From Magnolia sinica (Eukaryota; Streptophyta; Magnoliopsida; Magnoliales; Magnoliaceae), in assembly GCF_029962835.1 (NCBI RefSeq), contig NC_080574.1:20496001-20560000 (forward strand): a DNA stretch of 64,000 bases, read 5' to 3'. The notes below the pieces were generated by a model. It was given only the letters and a program-made list of their open reading frames with translations, searched no databases and was not told where the DNA came from. A program made the translations under genes and the position numbers. Positions 43,961-54,140 of this stretch are shown one piece after another. Positions within the stretch are counted from its first letter, which is position 1; each line of letters begins with the position of its first letter.

Positions 43961-44419
43961 AACGAGGGATATACTGGTGACCCGACATAGCATCCCACAC
44001 GCTAGTACTTAACAGGTGATATAGGTAGGAGTGGGATTATGTGGTGACGGTTCATATAAATATGATGTGATGTTGTGGGATTTGAGTGAGGCACCTGCTG
44101 ATATCATACATTGGATTCTATCATTTTCTCAACTAGCCATTGATATCTAAAATAGGATTTTTTTATTTTTATTTGTTTTGTTAACCTCAAAAGATATCTT
44201 TTTATGCAACTAGCTGTCATGTCTTGATCAAGCTGTAACGAAGTAGTCAACATCATTTTAGTGGTTAGAGCCGTGCCGGGAGTCTTTTGAACAACAATTG
44301 GTATCTTTATTTCCAAAAGGTTTATTGGACGTTTCCACTGGCCTTGTTTTCAAGTTGGGCAGAAGTCAGTTCTAGAGATGAAGCCAAGGAAGCTCACTCC
44401 CAAGGCTCCCAGGAGATAC
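43961..44419. other. Spacer between the two duplicons, no gene seen
   Basis: A 70-codon minus frame (44104-44316) shows no domain. T-rich near 44158-44180. Confidence 0.5.
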
Positions 44420-44584
44420 TATAAATTCCATCGGTAGCCAGTAACTGCGCAAGCTTGCGCTTTCAACTGTAAGCTAGCCGGGTTTGGACCGGTTACAACT
44501 TTCGGCTGACCATTTTAACTTTGAACGGTTGGGATCTTTTATTTGGTGCCATTTTCAGCTAATACTCCTATTTGTGCCCATTGC

Positions 44585-45529
44585 CGCCAATTCCTGTGCA
44601 AGACAATCAAAGTGAGTTACATACAAACCGGACGGATCTGTAGAGTTTATTGGAAGATCTGCGAGATATGCAAAAGGGAAGATTGGCGAGATATACCAAA
44701 AACGATTCTACAATAGTACAAGTGGAGCACTTCGAGTGACATCGTGGTATTGCTTTAGCAACAGATTGACAGGGCGATCTTGTAAAACCTATTACAAGAC
44801 AGATGGTAAGAGCAAGAGCAAAGAAGGCCATCTCATGTTGAGCAGTTACAGCCGTCAGAACGTAATAATAATCTCAGTGGCCAGGATAAGACTATAAATG
44901 GTAGAGGAATTCTCCAAGAATTTGTGTCATTTTTTGTGTCATATCAACACAATCAAATTCAATATTATCTTTTAATTATAAGTTATTTTCTATTCTTTAA
45001 TTTGATTACTCTATTTTCATGCTAAATCAATTACATTTTTTTTAGTCTAATTATTCATTTTTCACTTGTTGTTTACATTTCATAGTATAATATAATTTGT
45101 AGAGTTAATTAAGTAGTTAATAATCTTAGTTATAATTTTGAACTACTCTCGCATGCTGGATTCAGTTCCTCATTCAAAAAGATTATTCGCAATCATCCTA
45201 CGCAACAGATTATGAAAATTCTTTTCTAATTTTCTTTTTTATTCGTATTGAAAAGACTTTTAGTATGGAAGGCAAATATGTGACCCATTATGAAATGACT
45301 AATCCTATCCTTCGAAATATTTCCTGATCATATTTAGACATTAATTGAGTGGCTTAATAGATGGTCAATCTCATTTGATATTGATCACATATTGCATATG
45401 TGCATATATTTGTGCTTGGGGTCACAGGTTTTCAATTTAAATTTAAATTTAAATGGACCAACAAATTCAATTCTGCGCACCTGCACTTACCACGTGATTA
45501 AATTACCGAAAACAACGAGCAACAACTCT
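44585..45529. other. About 950-bp insertion in duplicon 2, identity unknown
   Basis: Absent from duplicon 1, where CAGCTAATGCTC passes directly to GTACGCTACC. It contains a TATA-like CTATAAATGG near 44892 followed by an AT-rich tail, which could suit a solo LTR, but I cannot define ends or a target duplication. A 74-codon minus frame (44607-44831) begins with a hydrophobic stretch but shows no known domain. Confidence 0.45.
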
Positions 45530-46158
45530 GTACGCTACCAATGGATCCAATGTCTGCACAGCCAATGCCAATGGACTTTGAATGTGTGGAGCCCATGAAT
45601 CCGTGATCCAGACGATTGAGCATGTGCCTCTTACCCTTGATTAACCATGCCCGAAATATCTCATCAATCGGACACCTCCAACCTTTTCATTCCTCAGCTG
45701 CAGATAAACGGTTTAGAATAAAACATACCAGCTATCCGCATTCAGTGGCAAAAGGCCAAACATTGAATGACTAGGGTCTTCTAACCATGGTGGTGACCAT
45801 AAGATCACTGCTTGCAAAATTCACGAGTAGGCCCTACAAGTACGGATTTCATTCACAGTCACTGACAAAGAAACAGAGAACTCTGTTTCTGATAAGGAAT
45901 CTGGGATTGAAACAAGTGTATTTAACACATACAGATTCTGGACAGCATCTGCACTCCAATTTCAGTTTAAATACTGAACCATTTCATTCTGTACAAAAAT
46001 GCTAATACAAGATCGCACGAACCAGCCGTGCACGTGCTAATCCGGCCGAGACCAGTGATGAAAAAAGAAAAATAAAAAGAAAGATAAAAAAAAAAAATTT
46101 AATAAATGGATATGTCATCACAAACTTGTATAGACACACGCAGGGAAACATTTTACAC

Positions 46159-46368
46159 TTAAGAAGGAGGAGGCTGCTGGCGAGGTGGGGTGGGCCGCAC
46201 TTTTACATCTCTGACGGACGAATCACTGACGAGAGATCGGATGGCCTGGGCAAGATCCTCGAAGATCTTCTCCTTCACTGACCCCCTTCTGGGTGGGATC
46301 CTTACCTTCTGTCTGTCTTCGCCCGATCGCTCCTCTGCTTTCACCGTCATCTTGTTCTTGGTCGCCAT
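46159..46368 (-). CDS. Small basic protein with KVRIPPRRG motif, paralog 2
   Basis: 69 codons. Starts MATKNKMTVKAEERSG; the core is KVRIPPRRGSVKEKIFEDL followed by AQAIRSLVSDSSV, and the end is RQQPPPS. It is the counterpart of 42291-42506 in the second duplicon. Upstream on the minus strand the gene has a complete promoter outline: a TATA box (TATAAAAAGC, 46451-46460) about 85 bases before the ATG, then a (GA)n leader (46381-46407) typical of plant 5' untranslated regions. Small, charged and proline-rich at the C-terminus, with no membrane segment. I do not recognise a named family. Conservation of the core against paralog 1 despite diverged flanks supports a translated gene. Confidence 0.7.
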   Translation of the reverse strand: MATKNKMTVKAEERSGEDRQKVRIPPRRGSVKEKIFEDLAQAIRSLVSDSSVRDVKVRPTPPRQQPPPS

Positions 46369-46376
46369 CTCTCCTT

Positions 46377-46380
<4 letters not shown>

Positions 46381-46407
<27 letters not shown>
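46381..46407. repeat. (CT)n microsatellite in the leader of paralog 2
   Basis: On the coding strand it is a GA repeat just 13 bases upstream of the ATG. Paralog 1 has only an interrupted purine run at this place. Confidence 0.9.
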
Positions 46408-46410
<3 letters not shown>

Positions 46411-46450
46411 CGTCTGTCTGTGAGGGCGGTGGCAACTGGCAAGTGCTAAA

Positions 46451-46460
46451 GCTTTTTATA
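46451..46460 (-). promoter_or_regulatory. TATA box of paralog 2
   Basis: On the minus strand TTTCTATAAAAAGC, about 85 bases upstream of the start codon, followed by the GA-rich leader. Confidence 0.6.
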
Positions 46461-46499
46461 GAAAGAAATTTTCAAGTGCAACTGGTTGGACCATAACTT

Positions 46500-46912
46500 A
46501 GATCCACCCAGCAAATAACTTCTAACGTTTTATCTTTCCTCTACATCCAAACCGTAAAATAGATTAGCCAATCAAGAGATTACCCTATGCAAAAATCAGC
46601 CACGTTCGAAAAATAATGGACCATAATTTTATTTTTTATTTATAAATGGCCAAACATTGTTTTTTATGGTGTGGCCCACCTAATGAGTGGATGGAGATGA
46701 ATTATATGTTGCAATACTGGTCTTGAAAAGCTATTGGAAGGATTGGATTTTACATCAACATGATAAAATGAATTTTTTGGCTGGCTGGATCTTAAATTTT
46801 GGTCCAACAAATTGGAGTTGAAACGTTCTCATCATTGCGATTTATACGACACTCAAGCAGCCTATGGATCTTAATACGCGCGCAAGAAACACATGACCAG
46901 GTGTTATCCGGG
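46500..46912. other. Duplicon 2 flank, upstream of paralog 2
   Basis: It holds a short foldback fragment (TATGGTGTGGCCCACC near 46666) and the block GCAGCCTATGGATCTTAATA, which corresponds to GCAGCTTACGACGTTGATA near 42587 in duplicon 1. No coding sequence. Confidence 0.55.
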
Positions 46913-47374
46913 GCAAACGGATTGGCTACTCCCCTGCCACCAGCCTGGTGGCTGATGGTCGGTGCCCTGTGGGACCCACCATGAAGTATGTCTTTCAGAC
47001 ATTCCGTTCATCCATTTTTAAAGGTCATTTTAGGATTCATCCCAAATATTTGAGGGATATAAATCTCAGGTGGACCACACCACAGGAAAACAATAGTGAT
47101 CGGATATCCACTATTAAAATCCTCCTAAGGCCTATTTTACTGTTTATTTGACATTTAATCTGTTTATTAGCTCACACAGACCAAGATGAAGGCAAAAGAC
47201 AAAGATCAGCTTGGTCCAAAACTTTTTTGCGTTTAAAAAGTTCTTAATGGTCAACGTTTATTCAACACTGTTTCCCATACTGTGGTACACTTGAGATGGG
47301 ATGTATGAAACACATACATCATGGTGGAGCCACAGAGCACCGACTGGTAGCAGGGGAGTAGCCAATCCGTTTCC
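46913..47374. mobile_element. Foldback MITE, copy E, with 9-bp target duplication
   Basis: 462 bp. The left end reads GCAAACGGATTGGCTACTCC, the inverted right end GGAAACGGATTGGCTACTCC. The flanks TTATCCGGG (46904-46912) and TTATCCGGT (47375-47383) match at eight of nine bases, which fits a Mutator-like (9-bp) or hAT-like (8-bp) target duplication. The arms continue inward through CACCAGCC and GGTGCCCTGTGGGACCC to the family core (CACCATGAAGTATG, CATACATCATGGTGGAGCC). No coding capacity. Confidence 0.85.
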
Positions 47375-47383
47375 TTATCCGGT

Positions 47384-47660
47384 ACCGTGGGGCTCACCTT
47401 GATGATGTGTTATATATCCACACCATCCATCCGTTTCTCTGGCCCATGTGGATGAATGGAAAATACATCTTGATCCAAAACTCTTGATAATGGACATACG
47501 TCATTGTTTCCATGGGTACGGTCCCCCTGAGATCCGGATCTTCTTAAGATTTGGCATCGCATTCTAAAATGAAATGGAAAAACAGATGACGGTATACATA
47601 CATTAAAAAAAAATACATCAAGGTGGACCCAACACGGTTAGGGTAACACCTTAGTGTTAT
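47384..47660. mobile_element. Foldback element, copy J, shortened
   Basis: Starts ACCGTGGGGCTCACC and ends with inverted marks GGTGGACCCAACACGG. Internal family words: CCATCCATCCGTTTC, CTTGATCCAAAACTC, GATCCGGATCTTC, ACATCAAGGTGG. It directly follows copy E. Confidence 0.55.
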
Positions 47661-48506
47661 CCGGGTGACAGCTACTCTGCTCTCGATTCAACAGCTTAAA
47701 CCTCTCATTCGTGGACAATTGTTTCTTGAAACGGGAACATTGGTATGTTTCATTTCCAACCGTCCAATAATGTCCACTGATCTGATAGACAGATATTCAT
47801 ATATAGGCATAATTTTTTGGTGAATGATACATTAAAACTATGGCCATAATTTGGACGGTTTAATTAGACTTCTTGCATGCCACGTATGCAATTACTCAAA
47901 TTTTCTAAATGCATGTGTATTACCCATCTAGATCTGGCAGCCTACCAAAGTTCTACTCGTTATACCGGTATGGAAACTTAGGCTCGAAGCATCATACGTG
48001 GACGTTCACTTCAAATTTCTGCCGTTAAGACAGAATCTACCATCTGCTGAGAAAATTCAACATCCTTAAAAGTCGTTGGTCCAACAGGAACAACCTAATC
48101 TACGTCAAGGGACAACCGCAACCCAACCTGACCCAGGGTAGGTCGACCCCAGGCGCGACCTAACTCTTAAGTGCCAACTTGAGTTTCTCAACTTAAGCCC
48201 AACTCAATTAACCACATGCCCAACTTTAATCCATCTCACGTTGGACCAGCTGTATTAAAGCATTTGTGTATGTCCTAAGTACAATAAATTAAATTAGATT
48301 TATTTTTAGGCATGTAAATTAAGGTGAATCTAAAATCAATGATATGTTTTATGAAAAAAACAGAAGAAGATCCACTCCCGTTCTCTCTCCTTTTTCTCTC
48401 TATTTGATTACCATGGTATTTTTACTCTATATGTTGAGAAAAAAAAAATTGAACGAGGGTAGAGACTCCACCATCCCGAGGCATGTGAGAGACGTCTCGT
48501 TGTTGG

Positions 48507-48537
<31 letters not shown>

Positions 48538-48758
48538 AAGCCTAGTTTCGCTAGGTATTATCACCTCCACTCATGTTGACTATATAATGTAGCTCATGTA
48601 GAAAGAGCTATTTCATTCTTTCTTCTAAAAAATTTTAGGTAAGAATTTTCTGTACATGGGAATATTATGAAAGAGACGAATCTTATATTTTTGTTTCTTG
48701 TAATTTAGTAAATGGAAAATTTATATATTAATGTCCAGTGGAAATATGAAGGAGTTGG
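47661..48758. other. Duplicon 2 flank up to the Copia element, no gene seen
   Basis: 47690-48050 aligns with 42690-43060 (for example CTCATTCGTGGACA and TGGCAGCCTACCAAAG). A pyrimidine run (CT)n lies at 48511-48537. An 82-codon frame at 48344-48592 is explained by that repeat and is not called. Confidence 0.6.
48511..48537. repeat. (CT)n microsatellite
   Basis: CT dinucleotide run of about 27 bases. Confidence 0.9.
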
Positions 48759-49315
48759 TGTAAGAACTCTATTTAGTGGGCCTCACCGATCAACGGTCCT
48801 GGATTGTTATACGGTTGACGTGGATGATTGAGTAGACCAAAGGGGCCCCACTTCGGTGATGCGCTGCGCAGTCTATTTGCGCACTCTGCGTATTAAGGTG
48901 GAATGCTATAGTCTTACGCAGCATGAGCTTGAGTTGAACTACGATGCTACAACGTGGAGCATATGCGTATTTAGGGTGGAATGCTATAGCCTTACGCAGG
49001 GCAATTTGAGTTGAACCAGGATGCTACAACGTGGAGCATGGGAGAGAGTTGTGATGGGTTTCAAACTCCTTCTCCACAGACTCTATAAAAGAGAGTGGGT
49101 CCCCAATCCTACACCACAACAGCATAAATTCGAGTCCCATCTACGATTTGCAGAAAGGGTGTGAAGGAGAGGAAGATCCTAAGCTCTACGGGATATCGGT
49201 ATTCTTATCCGGCTTCCATGGCGGCGTCTCGCTAGGTAAGCTATCTACCCCCGATCGCCATGTCCCATGCACGGGGGATCCGTGGGCCTATTCCGCATAT
49301 AGATTAAGTCCCACG
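48759..49315 (+). repeat. Copia 5' LTR
   Basis: About 557 bp with TATA box TATAAAA at 49084-49090. It is longer than the 3' LTR because a block with GTGGAATGCTATAG and GATGCTACAACGTGGAGCAT is present twice (48898-48962 and 48975-49040). The expected CA end appears as CACG. Confidence 0.88.
49084..49090 (+). promoter_or_regulatory. TATA box of the Copia 5' LTR
   Basis: GACTCTATAAAAGAGAG is conserved at 56155-56161 in the 3' LTR. Confidence 0.75.
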
Positions 49316-49317
49316 GT

Positions 49318-49329
49318 TGGTATCAGAGC
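49318..49329 (+). other. Copia primer-binding site, tRNA-Met type
   Basis: TGGTATCAGAGC directly follows the 5' LTR and is complementary to the 3' end of initiator tRNA-Met. Confidence 0.92.
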
Positions 49330-49359
49330 TAACTGTGCATAGGCATGGATGATCAGATT

Positions 49360-49812
49360 CATCTATTTTCGATTCATCCCCTAGGGATTCAAATCCCAAA
49401 TCAGACTTTCAAATTCCTAAATCAGGTAAATTGGGATTTCGAATTTCGAATCCGATTAGGGATTTTCACCCTCACTACCAATATTAGGGCTTTCGAATTC
49501 AAATCCCCAAATCTATATGTTAATTAGGGATTATTCGAACCCCAAATCCAGTTAATTTGGGGATTTCAGTCCTATACCCCATATCCAGTTGGAATTGGGG
49601 ATTTCAGATTTGAAATTGGGGATTTCGGATTTGAATCCCCAAAATCAGGAATTAGGGATTTCCATCCCCAAATTAGCAATCAGGGATCTCATATTCCAAT
49701 TCCCAAAATACAGCTGATTAGGGATCTTCGCATCCCTGAATCCAGTTGTATCAATGTTAGGGATTTAAAACCCCAAATCTGATATAAATCGGGGATTTCA
49801 ATCCCATTAAGG
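49360..49812 (+). repeat. Degenerate GGGGATTTC / AATCCCCAAAT array in the Copia leader
   Basis: Some fifteen copies of GGGGATTTC-like and AATCCCCAAAT-like words alternate over about 450 bp. Since the two words are near reverse complements, the RNA could fold into many alternative stems. Non-coding. Confidence 0.75.
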
Positions 49813-51364
49813 CTTACCAGTCATGCCGTTCCTCCATCGTCTGGGCCGGCAGCATTTGCTAACCCTTGGATCAACAAACAAAGGTCATGGCTCGCCGTTC
49901 CCTGCTTCAGGAGCCATTTGGCGTCAGGACTGCTGGAGAACAAGACGTGATCGTGGAAGATGTTGGTGGCTGATCTTCTTGGCTGTCTGCTCGTACAGCT
50001 GCGGTAGCAGGAGATTTCATCTCCCTCTCTTCAACTGCTGCGTGCGGCAAATAGAAAAAGGATGAAATTTTTCTTTCCTCTTTTCCCTCTTCGAAAACCG
50101 CTCGACATAAGGATGGGATATACAGACCCGATTTTCATGTATTCAGGTTTAGATTTGGACCCGATTTGATATGTACGGAATTTTCAACTGGACCTGATGT
50201 ATATTCTGAGGCCCAGTCTCGAGTTTTGGATCCACCTGATATTTATTATGGGCCTATCATCAGTTCGAGGCCCATTAAATCCCACATATTTATGAAATCT
50301 CAGGTATTTTGTTTTGGCCCTGTCAAAAAAAATGCCCATCGTTGCATTCTCGGCCCATTCTTCTGTATATTTAGGCCATTAATCTTTTATAGACATTCAT
50401 GGACCCAATTTTTTCATAATCTTTACTAGCCTAATATTTCATAAGGCTGTTGGGCCAAACCCGTATGTAGTTGACATTGTAATCATTATGTTTACATTAT
50501 AAACATTAATGGTTGATCTAAACCATCCATGATGTATTCCATAGGCATCTCATATAGAATATTCACTAGGTGGGATAAGGGTGTGTATACACTATCGTCG
50601 AATTAAACGGATTATTGATTATTACCGTCCATCTTATGATAATCTAATTATGAGTGCCTTAAGGATGATGTATAGATCAAATAATAGTTCTGATTCGGCC
50701 CTATAGTTGGCCCATCACCCATCTTTAAGTATTGATATGGACCGTTGGAATATAAGATGTGAAACCTATTTCACTTTAAGGAATTCCAAAAGGTCAGTAT
50801 CAACTAACTTATGGACCGCATCAGAATAATTAAGATATAATCCATAGAGAGGCAGGATTATAATAGCAATCCTAAAGTCTATATTTGTAGATTTGGATTT
50901 GGTTGTGTTAGCCACCATAGTGACCTCAATCGATGAAAACTTTACAAGTACAGACTTGTAACATTAGGATCAGAAAGATTACATACAGTTGCGTTCACGT
51001 TTTCATGCGTACGGTAACGAAAACATAGACGATTACCGTTTGGCAGTCAAGTGAACGGGTGAAGTAAATGGTGTTGGTAATGTAAAACTGAAAGACTCAT
51101 CTCACCCATAGGTGTTGAGTGTCTCAAATTTACATGACTTACATCACTCAGCTTCATGTTCAGAAGGATCACTAACATGTTATTATTACCTCCCACAGGA
51201 GGAATGATAATGATGTGACAGATTCTCACTAAGATGTAATGGTTGGGCCCATCTTCATCTTGGATGATTCAGCCAATGCCTCCCTTAGCAAATTGATTAT
51301 CTTTGCCCGATATTTGTTTACATTCACTAAATTGCTTTGTGAAATAATGAACTAATGTGAGTAT
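49813..51364 (+). other. Copia leader, GC-richer patch and AT-rich remainder, no clear gene
   Basis: 49823-50065 has an 80-codon frame with more GC than its surroundings and no known domain; it could be a captured piece of host DNA. From 50100 to 51360 the sequence is non-coding and carries short GGCCCATT and GGCCCAGTC words. Confidence 0.45.
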
Positions 51365-52252
51365 GTATATCTCTTATATTTCCTCAATTCCAACTAATAC
51401 GCATCAAGTCCCCGCCTTAAATGGATCTAATTATACTCAATGGAAGAATGTCATTGAAGTTGTATCTTCAATTAGATCTTGCCTTGATAACACCAGAACC
51501 GCCAAAGCCAGATAATGCCACTGAAGCTGAATATAATAGATGGGTTGCATGGTTTAGATCAAATGATACATGCCGAAAGTCATTAAATATTCAATTTCGA
51601 ATCGATGAAGGGTGTCATGCAAACAGATAAGGCTAAAGTTTTCCTAATCGAAATGGGAAAACGATTCAAGAAATCGAATAAAGCTATAAGCATTCTCTTG
51701 AATAAATTGACTCGCTCGTCCTACAATGGAAAAGGCAACATCCGTGAATACATTGTAGAACAGATCGAAGTTGTTTCTAAGATCCGTGCTCTAGGGCTTG
51801 TATTCATTGATGATCAACTGGTTCATTTGATCATGAACAACCTACCTCCCTAATTCGGCACGTTCTTGGTAAACTATAACACTCTGAAGGACATGTGGAC
51901 ATTGGATGAACTCATCACTCAATGCGTCCAAGAAGAAGACAGGATCAGACAGATGATAAAAGTTCAAAATGTTAATATGGTAACTTTAGGACAAGGGCAT
52001 GGGCAAGAGAATAAAGGTAGAAGGAAGAGGAAACAAGGTTCTAATAATGGATTCTCTGGTCATCCATATAGAAACCATGAGAATCAATCTGGAAATGGAT
52101 CTAAATGCAAACGGGTTAAAGGCAAACCGTGCTTCTTTTGTAAAAAGACGGGTCATCTAAAGAAAGACTGCGAAGGTTTTAAGGATTGGCTCATAAAGAA
52201 AGGTAATCATTCTGTTCTTGTCTATTTTGAATCTAATTTGACCGATGTGTAA
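51365..52252 (+). pseudogene. Copia Gag (broken by shifts)
   Basis: The first recognisable words are ALNGSNYTQWKN near 51415, which fits the FxGxNYxxWK start of Copia Gag. A frame change follows, then KLYLQLDLALITPEPPKP and TEAEYNRWVAW. The next frame (51605-51853) holds LLNKLTRSSYNGKGNIREYI and VHLIMNNLPP, ending at TAA where relatives read on into F (EFGxFxxNYN). 51866-52252 gives VNYNTLKDMWTLDELITQCV and a zinc knuckle CFFCKKTGHLKKDC (CX2CX4HX4C). Gag is therefore complete in content but cut into three pieces. Confidence 0.85.
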
Positions 52253-52678
52253 GTGGATTCCTGGTGGATAGATTCAGGAACTACTATTCACATATGCACT
52301 TCTATGCAGGAATTACTACAGACCAGGCCACCAACTGATGCGGAGCGTTCAGTATACGTAGGTAATGGTGTCAAAGTTGACGTAGAGGCAATAGGAGTCT
52401 ATAGGCTTAAGTTGAAGACTGGTCATTTTTTGAATTTAGTAAATACATTCTGTGTGCCATCTATAAGGCGCAATTTAGTTTCAATTTTCTGTTTGGATAA
52501 ATTGGGATATTCGTTCCACTTTGGAAATAAAAGTTTTAGTATTTACTTTAATTTGATTAAAGTTGGAACTGGCTCTTTAGTAAACAACTTATACCAGTTA
52601 GATTTGATTGCCTCTCACGTCTATAATATTAATACCTTGCATGGAAATGTAGTGGGATCCAAGCGAAGACTAGACTAG
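52253..52678 (+). pseudogene. Copia protease region
   Basis: Continues in frame after a TAA/GTG junction (DV stop VDSWWIDSG). The active site is SWWIDSGTTIHIC, where the D-S-G of Copia protease is present (canonical DSGAT). Next comes YVGNGVKVDVEAIGVYRLKL and FCVPSIRRNLVSIF. It ends at TAG after RRLD. The coding frame is open for 141 codons. Confidence 0.8.
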
Positions 52679-52691
52679 ACAGGATTCCTCT

Positions 52692-53591
52692 ATGCTGTGG
52701 CACAAGCGGCTATGCCATATATCTCGTGAGAGATTAGACAGGATTGTGCAAGAAGAAATTTTGCATTCTCTATACTTATCTGACTATAAAGTATGCATTG
52801 ATTGCATAAAAGGGAAACAAACTAGAACGAGAAAGAAATATACAACCAGGAGTCTAGGTCTATTAGAGGTTATATATACAGATATCTGTGGACCATTTCC
52901 TACAACCTCATGGAGTGGCCACAGTATTTTATTACCTTTATAGATGACTACTCTCACTTCGGGTACCTTTACCTTATCAATGAGAAATCAAATGTCCTGT
53001 ATGCTTTTAAAATCTATAAAGCCGAGGTTGAAAATCAACTCGATAAGAGAATTAAAGTTGTCAGATCTGACCGTGGTGGTGAATACTATAGCAGATATGA
53101 TGAATCAGGACGCAATCCAGGGCCATTCACTAAATACCTATAGGATTGTGGCATTATTGCTCAGTACACTATGCCTGGTACTCCAGAGCATAATGGAGTG
53201 GCTAAGAGATGCAATCGCACCCTCATATATATGGTGCGAAGTGTGGTCAACAATTTGACATTGCCAGAATCCCTATGGCGTGATGCGATCAAAACCGCAG
53301 TTCATATACTAAATAGGGTTCCCAGCAAAGCAGTAAGCAAAACTCCTTTTGAGTTGTGGAATTGGAGAAAGCCAAGTCTTCGATATTTACATGTTTGGGG
53401 ATGTCCTACTGAGACCAAAAAATTATAACCCGCATGAAAGAAAGCTTGATCCTAGAACTATAAGTTGTTTTTGTATTGGATACCTGGAAAGGTCAAAAGG
53501 CTATCGATTCTCCGCCTTCCCACTCCATCGATTGTTGAGACCGGGAATGCCGATTCATCAAGACACCGAAACAAGAGGAGCACGAATATAA
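52692..53591 (+). pseudogene. Copia integrase (broken)
   Basis: The GAG-pre-integrase/zinc part reads MLWHKRLCHISRERLDRIV and VCIDCIKGKQTR (HHCC). The first catalytic D is in VIYTDICGPF, before a frame change near 52915. In the next frame ITFIDDYSHFGYLYL leads to VVRSDRGGEYYS (second D). After TAG at 53143, MPGTPEHNGVAKRCNRTLI supplies the third residue (E). SLRYLHVWGCPTE is followed by another shift near 53415 to NYNPHERKLDPRTISCFCIGY. All three DDE residues are present but spread over three frames. Confidence 0.88.
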
Positions 53592-54140
53592 GAAATTTTA
53601 TATTTGAGGAACAAAGGATTGTGACTCCTGTATAGTCAATCCAAATCACGTGGACATTAATGATGCAATCGATTCTCCGCAGAGCACCACGTAGAACCTT
53701 ATATACAAACCACTGATGAGGAAAATCAAGATCAGACCCAAAAAGCTGAACCATTAAGAAGATCTGAAAGAGAGAGAAGGCTTGTAAATCGAGACGATTA
53801 CATCGTATACTTACAGGAACACGACTTTGACATAGGGGTGGAAAAGGATCTTGAATCTTTTACACAAGTCAAACAAAGTGTTGATACTTCTCGTTGGTTT
53901 AATGCCATGAAAGATGAGTTGAAATCCATGCAACACAATAAAGTATGAGATCTTGTAAAGTTACTGACTGAAATAAAGCTGATTGGTTGTAAATAGATAT
54001 TTAAAACCAAACGGGACTCCAAAGGTAATGTCAAACGATATAAAGTCAGAGTTGTTGCCAAGGGTTTTAATTAACGTGAGGGTATTGACTTTAAGGAGAC
54101 TTTCTCACCAGTATTTAAGAAAGACTCATTCAGGATCATA
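53592..54140 (+). pseudogene. Degenerate integrase-reverse transcriptase linker and start of Copia reverse transcriptase
   Basis: The frame of the downstream open region can be followed upstream through three stops: TGA at 53946-53948, TAG at 53994-53996 and TAA at 54072-54074. Between them read WFNAMKDELKSMQHNKV, KLIGCK and IFKTKRDSKGNVKRYKVRVV. Family knowledge (W at the first two, Q at the third) makes them TGG to TGA, TGG to TAG and CAA to TAA, all C-to-T or G-to-A transitions. Before about 53880 no frame can be followed. Confidence 0.8.

Noticed and set aside
49823..50065. A GC-richer 80-codon frame in the Copia leader as a captured host gene
   Set aside because: No recognisable domain on either strand. 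It is kept only as a possibility in the leader entry.
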